Assembly: GCF_020509005.1 (NCBI RefSeq)
Contig: NC_063013.1
Span: forward strand, 372,001-436,000
Direction: 5' to 3'
From: Fulvia fulva
Lineage: Eukaryota; Ascomycota; Dothideomycetes; Mycosphaerellales; Mycosphaerellaceae
DNA length: 64,000 nucleotides
In this document: positions 31,886 to 45,264 of the stretch, piece by piece
Layout of the letters: each line of letters opens with the position of its first letter
Position numbering within the stretch: the first letter of the stretch is position 1
Made by a program: the position numbers and the translations under genes
Notes under the pieces: model-generated
The model's input: the letters and a program-made list of their open reading frames with translations, nothing else
The model's database searches: none
Told to the model about the DNA's origin: nothing

Positions 31886-34443
31886 TAGAGTGACTAGTAA
31901 TACCGCCGTTAGCTAGTTTACTACTATCGAACCCTCCGTTAATATTATATATACTAACAAGTTCGTTAAGGACCTAGAAAGCAAGTTCGATAATAAGAAT
32001 ATAAACTTTGACCGTTAGCTCGATTAGCTAGAGATCAAGCTGTCCGTAATATAGTTCTAGACTATCGAGCTCGGACTACGCTACATCCTTAACTACCTCG
32101 ACGGGTACCCGTACTAGCTATATAATCCGCGAGTACCCTCTAAGCGTACTAAGCGTAATTACGTTAACCCCTTCAAGTCTATTAATAGGATAATCTAATT
32201 CCTTATCGATCGGTATAGTAAGAAGGACGTCGTAGGCAAGGCCTTCTAGAAGCTCTAGGTCTTATAGTAGGGTAAGAACGAGTCATTTTCTATCTTTATC
32301 GCTAAGTACGACAAATAGCGTAACCTATACGACCTATTAGCTAAGACTAATTACCGCCTACTCGAGGGCAAGCTTAACTATAAATATATAGAGGCACTGC
32401 CTATAGAGACTAAGGACCGCGAAGACTTGGTCGACCTATACTATAAGCTCGAAGCTAAGTTCGAGCGCCTAAAGTCAAAGACCCTAGCTATACTACGACT
32501 ACCTCGTAGTACTAGCGGTAGTAACGGTACTATACCTACTACGCCCGGCGTAGCCTAAGGTTTAGGCCTTAAGCTATACGCTTAGATACCGCGCAAATTT
32601 AAGGAACTTAAGAAGCTCGAGCCTAAGGAGAAGGCTAGTATTATCGTAGTAGGCGGTTATGTCCGCTACCGCCGTATAGACTATAACTTATACTCGCTAG
32701 ACTACCCTATTAAGTAGTAGAAGCGCCCTCCGCCGCGCGCGAATACTAGCTCTATAATATAGATACCGGCTAACCCTTAGTAATAAGGAAATAGCTAGAC
32801 TAACGCTTAAGTACGATAACCGTTAGTCCTACTTACGAACATAATACTAAGAAGGAAATATAGCGAGATGCGGTAATATAAGGACTAGAGTACGCTTTAC
32901 GTATATTAGTAAGCTCTCTAATACCGCCTATTATACGAGGGGCACTAAGGCCGAGAGTGTCCCCTTACCTTATAATGCCTAGTAATATAGATAGTAATTA
33001 AGCTCTCGCCTTCCTTAATTATACTGCTACCTCTTAGTATATAAATTCTGTATACGCTCGTATATATAATCTTCCTCGACTCTAGGAAGAACCTCTTTAA
33101 TTAGGACTAGCTAATAGCGGTTCCGCTAACGAGCTTATTACCGAGTCTACGTACTTTCCTTTTAATATCGGCGGCTACGTCGAAATCCTTAGCTACTATT
33201 TAGTAGAATCACTAGAGTTTAATATCGTGCTCGGCTCTAGTTAGTTCGTAGACTACGAACTAGAGATATAATAGGAGAAGGGCATTATAATAATGAATTA
33301 TTTGAAATGCCGTACCTATAAGGCGAACTAGAGGTCTAATAAGTACCTAATAGTATAGTCTATTAACTATCTAGCTACGCTAGTACTATTAGGTAATTAT
33401 TAACCGCCGATAGTAGAAGATGACCCTAACGAAGTCACCGCTCCTACGCTATCGTTACCTAAGTATATACCCTAACTATAGTTCTATACGACGTTCGAGG
33501 ACGAAGAGGATGACTTCCGTATATATACTCGATAACCGTTACCGGTAGACGGCGTTAAGACGTTAAAGCGACCGTACCGATATACGAAATAAAAGTAACG
33601 AGTTGTCGAACTAGAACTAGAGATCAATATCGTAAATATCTCCGCGGCCTACGTAGTAAGACTAGCTCGTAAGAAAGGAGCGGAAGTCTATATAATATAG
33701 ATTATACTACCTAGTTAGAAGTACTACGCTAATCTATTACGAGCCTACGTAATAGTAGCGACTAGGTAAGACTTTGATCCTACTAGGCTCTACGCTATAA
33801 ACCTCCGAAAGGTACAATTAGTAAACCCCTTAATAGTATATATAATAATAGTAAATAGCGACTTCGACAGATTTATAAAAGGTAAAGACAAGGACTAAGA
33901 TACTAAGGTCTACTTACTCTAGGAACTATACAATTTCGAGGACTGTTTTAACCGTTAGGATATATCGAAGATCCTACCTTACCGCCCTAGTAAAGACTAT
34001 AAAATACACCTTAAAGACGAAACCAAGTCACCTCCTTTTAAGCGGCTATACGTAATATCGTCTCGCGAGAATAAGGTAATTAAGAAGTAGGTCGATAATT
34101 AGCTAGAATCTAGAGCGATATAATAAAGTACGAGCCCGGCTTCTATACTAGTGCTAATTATACGTAAACTAGGCGGCGGTCTACGGGTCTATATCGACTA
34201 TAGAGCTCTTAACGCCCTTACGGTTAAAAGTATATACCTAATACCGCTATTCTAAGAAACGCTAAACCGCCTAAATAGGAAGAAGTACTTTAATAAACTC
34301 GATATTATCTCTATCTTTAACCGTATTCGTATTACGGAGGGCTACGAATAGAAAACTACGTTTAGTACTCGCTATAGTCAATTCGAGGATATAGTAATGC
34401 CTTTCGGCCTATATAATACTCTAGGAACATTCTAATTATATAT

Positions 34444-34674
34444 TGTTGAGAACATATAGGCCGTAGGACAAGCATATAGGTGTGGGTATGTTATGTGACT
34501 AGATCACGTGACTAGGGTTTACTAGCCTATAGGCTAGTAAACATCCGGACACCTAGTATCTACCTATACTAATACCGGCAATACTATATATAGATATACG
34601 CTATCCTATTAGGTCCTTCTTTGTCTTTCGTATAATCCGCCGTCTTCTACTACTACGTAACTCGTACCTATTTA
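34444..34674 (+). repeat. 5' LTR of the copia element
   Basis: 231 bp, followed by a primer-site-like sequence at ~34676. It is slightly less mutated than the right copy (for example GTTGAG versus GTTAAG at the start). Confidence 0.85.
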
Positions 34675-36937
34675 ATAGGTTATAAGCCCGGGTTAGTAAC
34701 TCGGTGTTTCACCCTCGATAAAGTCGTATTAGAGTTATTCCTCTTTAGAACAAAAGGAAGGCAGACTAGAGGCCGTACCCGTATTATATAGGAAGCTATA
34801 GCCGTGCTATAGGTGTATATAAGACGTAAAAGAGCCTAGTAAGGCACTATTAGACTCCGAGTTAGGGAGCCTATACTAATACCTTAGACAAGTAGGCGAG
34901 CTTACTAAGAAGAGTCGCTCTCCGGACATCGCGTTCATATCGGCTAACTGTTTATTCTAAGTTCAGAGTAGTAGACTTGCTTTGTTGCTTGTCCTATCTA
35001 GAGGGCTTATTCTACTCTTATTTACATTTGATTATAGACTCCTAGAACCTTCTATACTACGTAATCTATTACGTAGTATATCTATAATAAGAAGCAGATT
35101 TATAAGAAGTTATATCTCGTAGATTCTATTAAATTCTATAGCTTGTCTTCTAGACTACCTAGAGCGTTCTAGATTTTAATATAATTAGAATATAGCTAGT
35201 TCTAAAGATACTATGAGCCGGTAGTCCGGCGCTAGCCTATTACGGCCTAGACAAGCATTTCCGTACGATCCTAGCAATGCTAGAAGCTTATAGATTGTTA
35301 GAATCTATCGGATTTAATAGTCTACCGCTTTATAATAGTATATCTCGCTAAGTAGCTATATAAAGCTTATAAACTAATACTTCTAGAAAGCAAATTGTCT
35401 TAGAAAATGTCCTGTTTGTTCCTAGCCTTAGAGTTAGTCTTGTTTCGTAGAATTAGTTTAGCTAATAGTTTACTATCTAACTACCTAGTTTCACCCTAAA
35501 ATCCTTGTCTAGTAAACCCGTTGTCTAGACTAAACTTCGAGGAGGAGTACCGTTTATCTACTCGATCTCGGAAATTCTTAAGCTATAGTATACTAGTATA
35601 CTCTCTTAAGAACGTGACGGTACCGCTATAGCTAATACTAAGTCCGAAGATCAGTAGGAGCTATAGTATAGAAGATGTACACACCTTAGTAAGGGACTAC
35701 TAAGAAACCTATATAGAGTTACTAATAAGAAAGATCCTATTCCTGTTCCTTCTAAACACTAGAATTGTAAGGTCTACTCCCTTATAAACATAAGGAAGTT
35801 CAAAGGACCTGCTATAGAGAGGAAAGGGGAGAGGCTAGCCCTCATCTCTATTGATATCTATAGGCCTTTTCAGGGCGCAGTCTCTAGGCTAGGATATAAA
35901 TATTAGCTTGAGATTGTAGACAACTTCTCTAGGAAGAAGTAGGTAATCCCTTTGAAGGCTAGGAGCGACGCTCCTATAGCCCTACGGGATTAGAAGGTCT
36001 AGGCAGAACGGTAGTCAAGGTGCTTTCTATCTACGATCCGTAGTAATAGTATAAAGGAAATTCTCGCCTTACTAAAAGAGTAGAAGAAGGAGTTTAGTAC
36101 TTAGATAGACACAACTGATGCCTATAACTCTCTTCAAAATGGACCTATAGAAAGGTCAATTCAAGCCTCTAAGAACATAGTCCGGGCTATACTTAAAGAC
36201 TCTAGTATACTAGTTAAGTTCTGGCTAGAAGCTTTATAAGTATAGACTATAATCAGAAATAGACTGCCTAATAGTCCGATTATTAATAGTATTACTCTTT
36301 TACTAGAAGAAGCCTTTACTAGCTAAGTACCGTTAGTCGACTATTTCCGCGTCTAGGGATACAAAGCTATAGTCTATATAGACCTAAGAGCCCAACCTTA
36401 AGGCTTAAGGAGAGACAAGTTAATAAACCGAGGAAAAGAAGCCGTGTTTATAGGCTACTTAGAAAACACTACAAAACAATAGCTATTCTAGGATCCCGAC
36501 ATAAAAGCAATAAAAGCGTATAGTCACGTCGACTAGTTTAAGAATAAGAAGGGGGGAGATATAGATCTTAGTATCACCTTTACTAACTAGCCGAGTCGAG
36601 CGCTATAGCGTAATCCTATTAGGAGGAAGCCCTTTAGGGCGAAATTTTCCGATAGGAGATTATTAGAGACACCGTTACGAAGGCTAGGAGAAAATATTAA
36701 GGCGGTTTTAACACTGTCGAAGGCCAATAACGGTAGATCTATACAGAACCTACCTAAGTCATTAATACTATAGTAACCGCTATTTATATAACTTCCCCCT
36801 CCCCTAAAGGACATTAGGGAATACTAGAAGTTTGGAGATTAGGGTACTCTAATAAAAGAAAAAGAAGATGTCGTTTAGTTCGAACTATCCGATCACCTAG
36901 CGCTACCTTAGGTTGTAGGCAATAAGAGGTCAAGGGG

Positions 36938-37457
36938 TGTTAGGGCGAGAGCCTAGCCTATAAGATATAAGGGTAAAAGCGAGAATATAGGTACGAAGTG
37001 TAGATACAAAAGGGTATAGTATAATTGCTACATAAAACAAAAGACGAAGAAAGTAAGAGAGGCCTAGGGAAGGCTAGATATTTATACGCGACCCTCGCGA
37101 GTACGTGTCCCCGTATTAATAGGGCTAACCCGTACAAAGCCGCGCTTAGTAGCTTTACTCAAAACCTTATTCTAACCTACCCTACGTTCCGAGTCTTCTA
37201 CGTGCTTCTTCTAGGGTCTAGCGTAGTCGCGGGTGCTCGCGGGAGTGCCGTAAGTCATATAGTTACGAGCCGAAGTGAATCTATTAAGGTTTAGTAGAGG
37301 GGTAAATTTGAAGGGCTAGGTCCCGTAGTAAATATTACGGGGTATATAATTCTTAGCGCTTATATACTAAGCTAGACTATTACTTCTTAACGACTTCTAA
37401 GCACTCTAAGGCTCTTCTGTCCCTACCTTCTATATACTCTATAGGGAGACTATAATA
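36938..37457 (-). repeat. 3' LTR of chromodomain gypsy copy 2
   Basis: 520 bp; heavily CpA-depleted. The LTR ORF (37025-37294 on the forward strand) remains open. Confidence 0.9.
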
Positions 37458-40400
37458 GTAGCCCCCCCGAACAAAGCTAAGTTCCTACGAAGCCGTAGTA
37501 GTTCTATATATCGAGGATATTTAGCTTCAGTACTAGGCCTAGGCCTAATATTATAGTCGATATACTATTAGTAAGCCCCGTCGAAGAGCTTAGATTCGAA
37601 GAGCCTACCGATATTAACTTCTAGGCCGTCTACGCGGGCGTAGTATTCTTCGATTACTTAACGATTAAAGATAATATGTTAGATAAATTCCTATAAGGTA
37701 TCCTACTTAGGGTAACCTTACTATTCGAATTTATACTTAATCGGCGGTAGTCCTTTAACGTCGTTAGGCTCTACGCGGATTCCCCGGATCTTACGGACGG
37801 TATAGTCGTTAGAAGGTAGGTTAATAGGCTCGTCGACTTCTACTTTATCGGGAGGACCTAGTATGTCTTAGTTTTAGTTCGGGAATAGGTCCTTAGCCGA
37901 CAGCCGAAGGCGTACGGGATAGAAGACGTCGTGGATCTTTATGTTCGTAGGAAGAGCTAGACGGTAGGCGTGTGAACTGATACGCTCGGTGATCTCAAAA
38001 GGACCTAGGTTCTTCTAGTTCAGCTTCTTAGAGGGGCGGTCCGTCTTAATGTTCTTAGAGTTAAGGTAGACTATATCGCCTACTTAGTAGTCGGGAGCTA
38101 GCTAGCGACGACGATTGGCTTAATCCTCGTAGATTGCTTATACGTACACTATCTCGTCGTGAACTTCTTTATAGATCTGTGAGAGTATAGTAGCGAACTC
38201 GTCTACTACTTGCTCGTTTACGTCTTCGGTAGGCGGGAGAGGTTCTTCTGGTTCTATGCCTATACGAGGGTGGTAACCTCTCGTAGTATAGAAGGGAGAG
38301 TAGCTAGTAGTCTCCGAGTCCTAGTTACGAGTAGCGAACTCTACCGTAGGGATATGCTGAGGCCAATCCTTCTAGTAGTAGTCGACGAAGTAACGAAGGA
38401 CCTGCTCGAGGATAGCGTTCGTAATTTCGGTCTAGCCGTCGGTCTGTAGCTAAAAACTGGTCGAGAGGTTATGCTTGATGCCTAGGATAGCACACAGACG
38501 CTTCTAGAAGTACGAGATGAACTAGGTGCCTCTATTAGAGGTAATACTATCCGGGAGGCCTTAAAAGCGCTAGACGAATTCGTAGAATAAGCGAGTAGTC
38601 TCCTTTACGGTTATGCTCTAGCACGGGATTATATACCGGTCCTTAGAGTAACGGTCTACGATTACTAGAAGGGCCTTTACTTTTACGCCGCTAAAGGTCT
38701 TACCGTAAGGAAGATCGGTAATAAAGTCTATAGTAATATGCTTCTACGGACGATTAGGAGCCGGGAGAGGGTATAAGAGACCGTAGGGACGGTAGCGGTT
38801 AGCTTTAGCTCTTCGGTAAGTAGCATAGTTTAGTACGTAGCAGCGGACGTCCTTCTAGGAATACGGCTACTAGTAATACCTAGCGAGGAGCTTATAGGTC
38901 CTAGCTACGCCTAGGTGACCCCTAGAGGCAGAGTCGTAGATAATTTAAAGAATCTCAGCTCGGATATTAGAGCCTTTAGGCTACGGTACGTAAAGCTTCT
39001 TACGGAAGTAGACGACACCTTCCTAGAGCTCGTACTCGGATAGCGAGAAGCCCGGGAATGTCCTCGCGCTAGATTCAAGGGCCTAAACTAACTCTTAGGC
39101 GTCTATATCGGTATCGTACGCTATTCGTACTTATACTATAATACCTTCGGGCTGCTCCTTATTATTAAACCCCTTAAAGTCTAATTCGGATAAGCCGTCG
39201 GTCGTTACTAAGCCCTCTTTATCGTCGTTCAAGTCCTTAGCGTCCGAGGCGTATTTGTTAGGCTCGGACTTATCGTCACTCTCGTTAAGGTAGGTAGGAG
39301 CGAGTACGAGAGTAGTAAAGGAAGCGGCGAGCGTAGGCTAGCCGTTCGATAGGTACTCTCGAAGCTCGGAAGAGAGGTTATACTCTTTAATAACTTATTA
39401 CTCTACGATTTGCCGGCCCCCTCTTCGATTAACTAGAGAGTTACTAGGGCGGCGGGTAAGGGCGTCGGCTATCGAGTTAGCCTTACCGGGCGTATACGAG
39501 ATTATAAAGTTGAACCGGGAGAGGAACTCGCTCTAGCGGGCCTAGCGACGATTAAGTAGCTTACTCTTTATAAAGTAGACGAGGTTCTTATAGTCGGAGC
39601 TTACTTAGACGGGCATAGTAGAGCCTTCGAGCTCGGGGCGCTACTCTTCGAAAGCTTTAACAATAGCGAGAAGCTCCTTATCGTAGATCTCGTAATTATA
39701 CTCCGTAGCGGTCATCTTCTTAGAGAGGAAGGCGATAGGTAACTAGAGGGATTTAGGCGAGCGGCGTTATAGTAGGACACCGCCTACTACGCCGTCGGAT
39801 ACGTCGGTCTCTATACGGGTCTCTAGTTCGAAATCGAAGTACTATAGAAGCGGGTTCTTAATAAACTTCGCTTTAAGCAAGTCAAAAGCCTCCTAGTATT
39901 CGTCGGTCTAGGCGAACTTCTTACCCTTACACGTAAGCTTCGTTAAAGGGCGTACTACGCCCGAAAATACGTAGATAAAGCGGCGGTAGAAGTTAGTAAA
40001 GCCTAGGAAACCCTAGACCTCTTTAACGTTCGTAGGAGCATCCTATTCGACGATAGCGTCGATCTTCTCTTAGTCTATCTTGATGCCGTCTACGGTAATG
40101 ATCAAACTAAGGAACTTGACTTCGGTCTTCTTAAACTCGTACTTATCGATATCGAGCTATAAGCCGGCGTCTACGAGCTTCTAAAGGACCTTATAGACGT
40201 GCTCGCGGTGCTCCTCCTTAGTCTCGCTATAGACTAGGATATCGTCGATATAGGCAGTATAGAACTGATCGAGGAACTCCTAAAGGATATTGTTAATAAA
40301 CTTCTAGAAGGTACTAGGCCCGTTACAAATGCCGAAGGGCATAACGAGCGACTCGAATAGCCTATAGCGAGTACGGAAGGCTATAAGATACTTATAACCT

Positions 40401-42704
40401 TCTACTATTCGTAACTTATTAAACGTAGCGATGACATCGAGCTTAGTGAAGTACTTGGCCTTAGAGAGGCGCTCGAGCGTCTCCTAAATTAACGGTATTA
40501 GGTAGCGGTTCTTCTTTATAATAGCGTTTAAGCCTCGGTAGTCTACGTAGAAGCGTAGACTACCGCCGGGCTTCTTAACGAATATAACGGGACTACTAGC
40601 GCTAGAACGGCTCGCTCGAATAAACCCCTTCTTTAGGTTCTCTTCGAGGTATCTCTTAAGGACGATAAGCTCTTCTCGGGACATAGAATATAGCGGTCCG
40701 AACGGTGTCTCTATACCTTCTTCTAGCTTAATCTTATAGTCGTATAGGCGATAAGGAGGCAGCTTGTCTACGGCTTTAGTATCGAATACGTAGAGGATGT
40801 AGTGTGCCTAAGGAGGGACCTTCGTAGCAGGGTCGGTATACGCTTCTTATCGAGCTTCTCGAGGGCGATATCGATATCGCGGAGAGAGGCGGCGAAGACT
40901 TCAGCTTTAGGCTACTTAGTAGTAGTAGTAAAGGTAGCGGCGTTTACCTAGAAGATCTTAGTATACTTAGGACCGCGCTAAGGCGGCGGAGAAGGCGGAG
41001 GTACCGGAGGAACTTCTAGAGGGAAGCTAATAGTAAGGGAAGTCTAGTCGATAATAGGTCGGTATCGTCTAAACTAGAGGAGGCCGAGGATAAACTTCTA
41101 ATACGGTAGGGACGTAAGGAAGCTAGTAATCGACATACGCTTGCCTCCGAGGGTGATTAACGTGTGTATAACATAAGTCATCTTACTAGTAGTAGTCTCC
41201 GTGCCGTCAAAGAGTTTAAGGGTACGAGGGTACTTTAGTTCCTAGGGTTCGAGGTTAAGAGAGGTCGCGAGTTTATAGTCTATAAAAGACTCGCCTAGTA
41301 CGCTAGTGTCTATAAGAGTGAGATTGGAAGAAGAGAGTTTCTTTAAGCCGATATTTATATTCGTAACGAACGGTTTATAAGCGTAGTCCTTACCCGTCTC
41401 GTCGTATAGGTCTAGCTATACTATATTAATCCTTAACTTCTTTCCTCTCTTTACTTTCGGTAAACGTTAATCTTAGTCTTTATCGCGTCGATAAGGAACA
41501 CCTAGGCTTTTTCCTACTTAGCGGGAGTAGTAGGAGTAGGCTCGATAGTACTAATAGCGCCGCGAACCGGGTTACGGGCGTTACGGGTAGCGAGCTACGG
41601 ATAGTTAGCTACGATATAGCCTAGACCGCCGTAGTAGATATAGAGTCCGGCCTAGCGACGGCGAAGCTTCTCTTTAGGAGTAAGCTTACCGTTAACGAGG
41701 CCCTAGACTCGAGGGACGGCGGTACTAGCGCTAAGATCTATAGCGTCACCTATAGAGACGGGAGGGAGAGCCGTAGGAGCGGCGGCGCCTAGTAGAGTAG
41801 CGAAGTGGCTTCCGGGACTACGAGGCTAACGACCTTAAGAACGGGAAGCGAGGAGAGAGGCGGTATGTTTTATATTAGAGTCGAGGCGCTAGTAGGTCTC
41901 GACGAGCGTACGGAAGCTTATAGTACCGACGTCCTTGTCCTCGAGGGCTCGAAGAAGCTCTACTAACAAACTACGGCGGAGAGTGCTCTTCTTAGTCTCT
42001 TCGTTATAGCCGGTAAACCCGATGTCGCGGTTAAAGGCCGCGAGGTACTCGGCGAAGCTCTTGTTCTTCTAGAGGAGGTTATAGATAGCGTTCTAGGCGG
42101 TAGCTCTACGGTCTAGATCACTAAAGGTAGTACGGAGGTCCTATATTAAGGTAAGGACGTCCGGGTAGCCGATAGTCTACGTAGCGTTATCGATATAGTA
42201 TTATACCTAAGCCGCGGCGTCTCCCCGAAGGAGGGAGAAGACGTACGTAACTTTGTCCTTCTCTTACGGAAAGTAGTCGGCATTAGCTAATAGCTTAATA
42301 GTGAGCTATATCTTAAATGCCTTAAACTTGCTCTTATTACCGTCGAACTCGTCTAGGTCGTTAACCTTCTTAGAGAAGTACTAGCGGCGGTTATCGTCGG
42401 CGTACGGGGCGAGGTTCTAGAAGGTGTTTATAATACCTTAAAGGTATATTGCTTAGTTGTTTACTTACTCGACCTACTAGGCGGTCTCGCGGAAAGAGGA
42501 GACGGTACGGTTAATAAGAGCGTAGGCGGTATCGGGGTTAGCGTTTACCTAGGTACCGAAGGTAGCGGCGTTCGAGAAGGGGATATTAGTCTACTTACTA
42601 AAGTAGAATAGAGTGTCTTAGTTATCGAGGTTAACACCTCTATCGGTAGCGTAGTCACCTATAAGGATGACTCGAGTAGTTGACGGTTTGTTAGTCTTTC
42701 GTAA

Positions 42705-43224
42705 TATTAGGGCGAGAGCCTAGCCTATAAGATATAAGGGTAAAAGCGAGAATATAGGTACGAAGTATAGATACAAAAGGGTATAGTATAATTGCTACAT
42801 AAAACGAAAGACGAAGAAAGTAAGAGAGGCCTAGGGAAGGCCAGATATTTATACGCGACCCTCGCGAGTACGTGTCCCCGTATTAATAGGGCTAACCCGT
42901 ACGAAGCCGCGCTTAGTAGCTTTACTCAAAACCTTATTCTAACCTGCCCTACGTTCCGAGTCTTCTACGTACTTCTTCTAGGGTCTAGCGTAGTCGCGGG
43001 TGCTCGCGGGAGTGCCGTGAGTCATATAGTCACGAGCCGAAGTGAATCTGTCAAGGTTTAGTAGAGGGGTAAATTTAGAGGGCTAGGTCCCGTAGTAAAT
43101 ATTACGGGGTATATAATTCTTAGCGCTTATACACTAAGCTAGACTATTACTTCTTAACGACTTCTAAGCACTCTAAGGCTCTTCTGTCCCCACCTTCTAT
43201 ACACTCTATAGGGAGACTATGACA
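42705..43224 (-). repeat. 5' LTR of chromodomain gypsy copy 2
   Basis: 520 bp; somewhat less mutated than the other LTR of this copy (it keeps TGACA at its right end). The LTR ORF is at 42792-43061. Confidence 0.9.
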
Positions 43225-45033
43225 AGGGGGGACGGAGATAATAACTCTAAAGAGTATAAGGCTAAATACTATAAGGCTCTTATCGCCTAGATGTTCTATC
43301 TAGACCCTATAATAAGCTAGGTAGAGGAGATTCTAAACGACGTAGAAGAACATACATTTGCTACTATTAGGTAGGCTATAGCCTATTAGTAGGAAGTGCC
43401 AATCCTAAAGTCCTATAAGGTAGCCGTAGGAGACTCCGAATAGGGACATATATAGAGAGAGGCAATCGAGAACGAACTTATTGCCTTAGTAAGCAACAAT
43501 ACCTAGGAAGCAGTTATACCGCTAAAGGGTACGAATCTAATTACTTCTAGGTAGGTCTTTGATGTGAAAAGAATGATTAGTAGAGCTATTAAGAAGTTTA
43601 AGGTAAGACTAGTTATAAGAGGGTTTTTATAGAAATATAGGGTTGACTTCGAAGAGACCTTTATACCTACTATTAGACATAATACTCTCCGAGTATTTAT
43701 AGCAGTAGTGTATAAGAGAGATCTAGAGATGTACCTAGTAGATATAAATAATACTTTTACCTAAAGTAGCCTTCTTAAAGACATCTATATAATCCCACCC
43801 CTAGGAGTTAAAGCACCTCTAAACATAGTGTTTAAGGTCCTACGAAGCCTTTATAGGCTTAAGTAAGTAGCTAGAGACTAGAACAAGCTCTGTGTTACGA
43901 AGCTAGAGAAGATTAGATTTACCTAGTCCTAGGTAGATCTATGCCTACTTATCTATACGGATAGAGACCTTATAGTCCTTACCTATATAGATGACATACC
44001 TATTATAGCTCCGAAGCTATTAGATGTTTAGTAGTTTAAGGCTGAGCTTAGAGAAAGTGTTTAAGATTAAAGATCTTAGTGAACCTACGAAGATCCTTAG
44101 AATAAGGATTATAAGAGATAGGTCCTAAGGCACTTTAAAGCTTAATTAAGGACACTATACCTACGCTAACTTAGCTAAGATGAACATAGCTAGAGAGAAG
44201 GCTACGCTAACCTACTTACCTATAGAGAGCTACGAGCATTTAGTGCCTACGGCACCTATAGATAAGAGGTGTAACAAACAGGATTACTAGAGCTATAATA
44301 GTACCTAGATGTAGCTAATGACAATGACAAGGCTAGACTTAGCATTCCCCCTTAGAAGAATTAGCTTATATGTTGCTAATCCCTCGTAGTAGTATATAAA
44401 GGCTTTAAAGAAGCTCTCCCGATACCTACGGTCGTACCTAGACCTAGGTCTTATATATAGAAAGGGAGGGGGCAATCTCTAGGGATACTCGGACTCTGAC
44501 TACGCTATAGACAAAGTAGATAGAGTCTTAATTCTAGGATACGTATAGTTCCTTTATAGATTACCTATGTTCTAGGTAAGTAGGAAGCAGAAGTCTATTA
44601 TAACATTAATAATAGAAGCTAAGTTTATAGCTATAAACGTAGCCGCAAAGTAGTCACAATTTCTTGCCACTATCCTTAGGGAAATGGGGTGCCTAGAACT
44701 AGTAGGAAAGAGCTCTTTCTAGCCAAGTATAAGGGTAAGCAAGGGCACTATTAACGAGCTAAGGCTAGTTAAGCTTATAGGTAATAACTAAGCCGCTTTA
44801 ATACTTATTAAAGATGCCTATATATATAAAAGGTCAAAGCATATTAATGTTGTATATAACTATATTAGACATCTCTAGTAGTAGAAGAAGATTATAGTAG
44901 ACTACTACTATATAAAGGACATAGCTTCTAATAGGTTAATAAAGCCCCTTAATAGCTAGTAGTTCTAAGACTTTATAAGGTAGCTCTAGCTTACGTAAAG
45001 GGATTGTAGGAGACTATATAGCCTAAGTAGGAG

Positions 45034-45264
45034 TGTTAAGAATATATAGGCCGTAGGACAAGTATATAGGTATAGGTGTGTTATATAACTAGATCACGTG
45101 ACTAGGTTTTACTAGCCTATAGGCTAGCAAATATCCGGACACCTAGTATCTACCTACACTAACACCGGCGATACTATATATAGATATACGCTATCCTATT
45201 AGGTCCTTCTTCGTCTTTCGTATAATCCGCCGTCTTCTACTACTACGTAACTCGTACCTATTTA
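45034..45264 (+). repeat. 3' LTR of the copia element
   Basis: 231 bp copy of the 34444 LTR with CpA/TpG-type transitions; gypsy A sequence resumes immediately after. Confidence 0.85.

Larger units (their letters stand above)
36938..43224 (-). mobile_element. Chromodomain gypsy element, copy 2 (6287 bp, reverse)
   Basis: Same family as the element at 25596, in opposite orientation, inserted in the copia element. LTRs are 36938-37457 and 42705-43224, with a 5-bp duplication AGGGG on each side (36933-36937 and 43225-43229). Chromodomain and integrase remains lie at the left (37560-38900), reverse transcriptase at ~40050-40690, gag at ~41470-42660. It is more heavily mutated than copy 1: conserved domains are recognisable mainly by comparison with it. 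The short forward ORFs inside (for example 38210-38449) are antisense shadows. Confidence 0.92.
34444..45264 (+). mobile_element. Ty1/copia element inserted in gypsy A, split by copy 2 of the chromodomain gypsy
   Basis: Copia parts are 34444-36937 and 43225-45264. The two ~231-bp LTRs (34444-34674 and 45034-45264) begin TGTTGAGAAC and TGTTAAGAAT and share an internal GATCACGTGACTAG core. A primer-site-like AGGTTATAAGCCCGGG follows the left LTR. The domain order is that of copia: integrase before reverse transcriptase. Integrase remains are at ~35740-36350 (LALISIDIYRPFQGAVS; NGPIERSIQASKNIVRAIL). Reverse transcriptase is at ~43560-44100 (RLVIRGFL, VDFEETFIPTIRHNTLR, DINNTFT) and RNase H at ~44560-44990 (KRSKHINVVYNYIRHL). 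TATAT occurs on both sides (34439-34443 and 45268-45272), and gypsy A resumes in frame. Confidence 0.87.

Noticed and set aside
38210..38449. 79-codon forward ORF, also present on the reverse strand at 30375-30614
   Set aside because: Antisense to the integrase region in both chromodomain gypsy copies; an open frame by chance of codon complement, with no independent signal.
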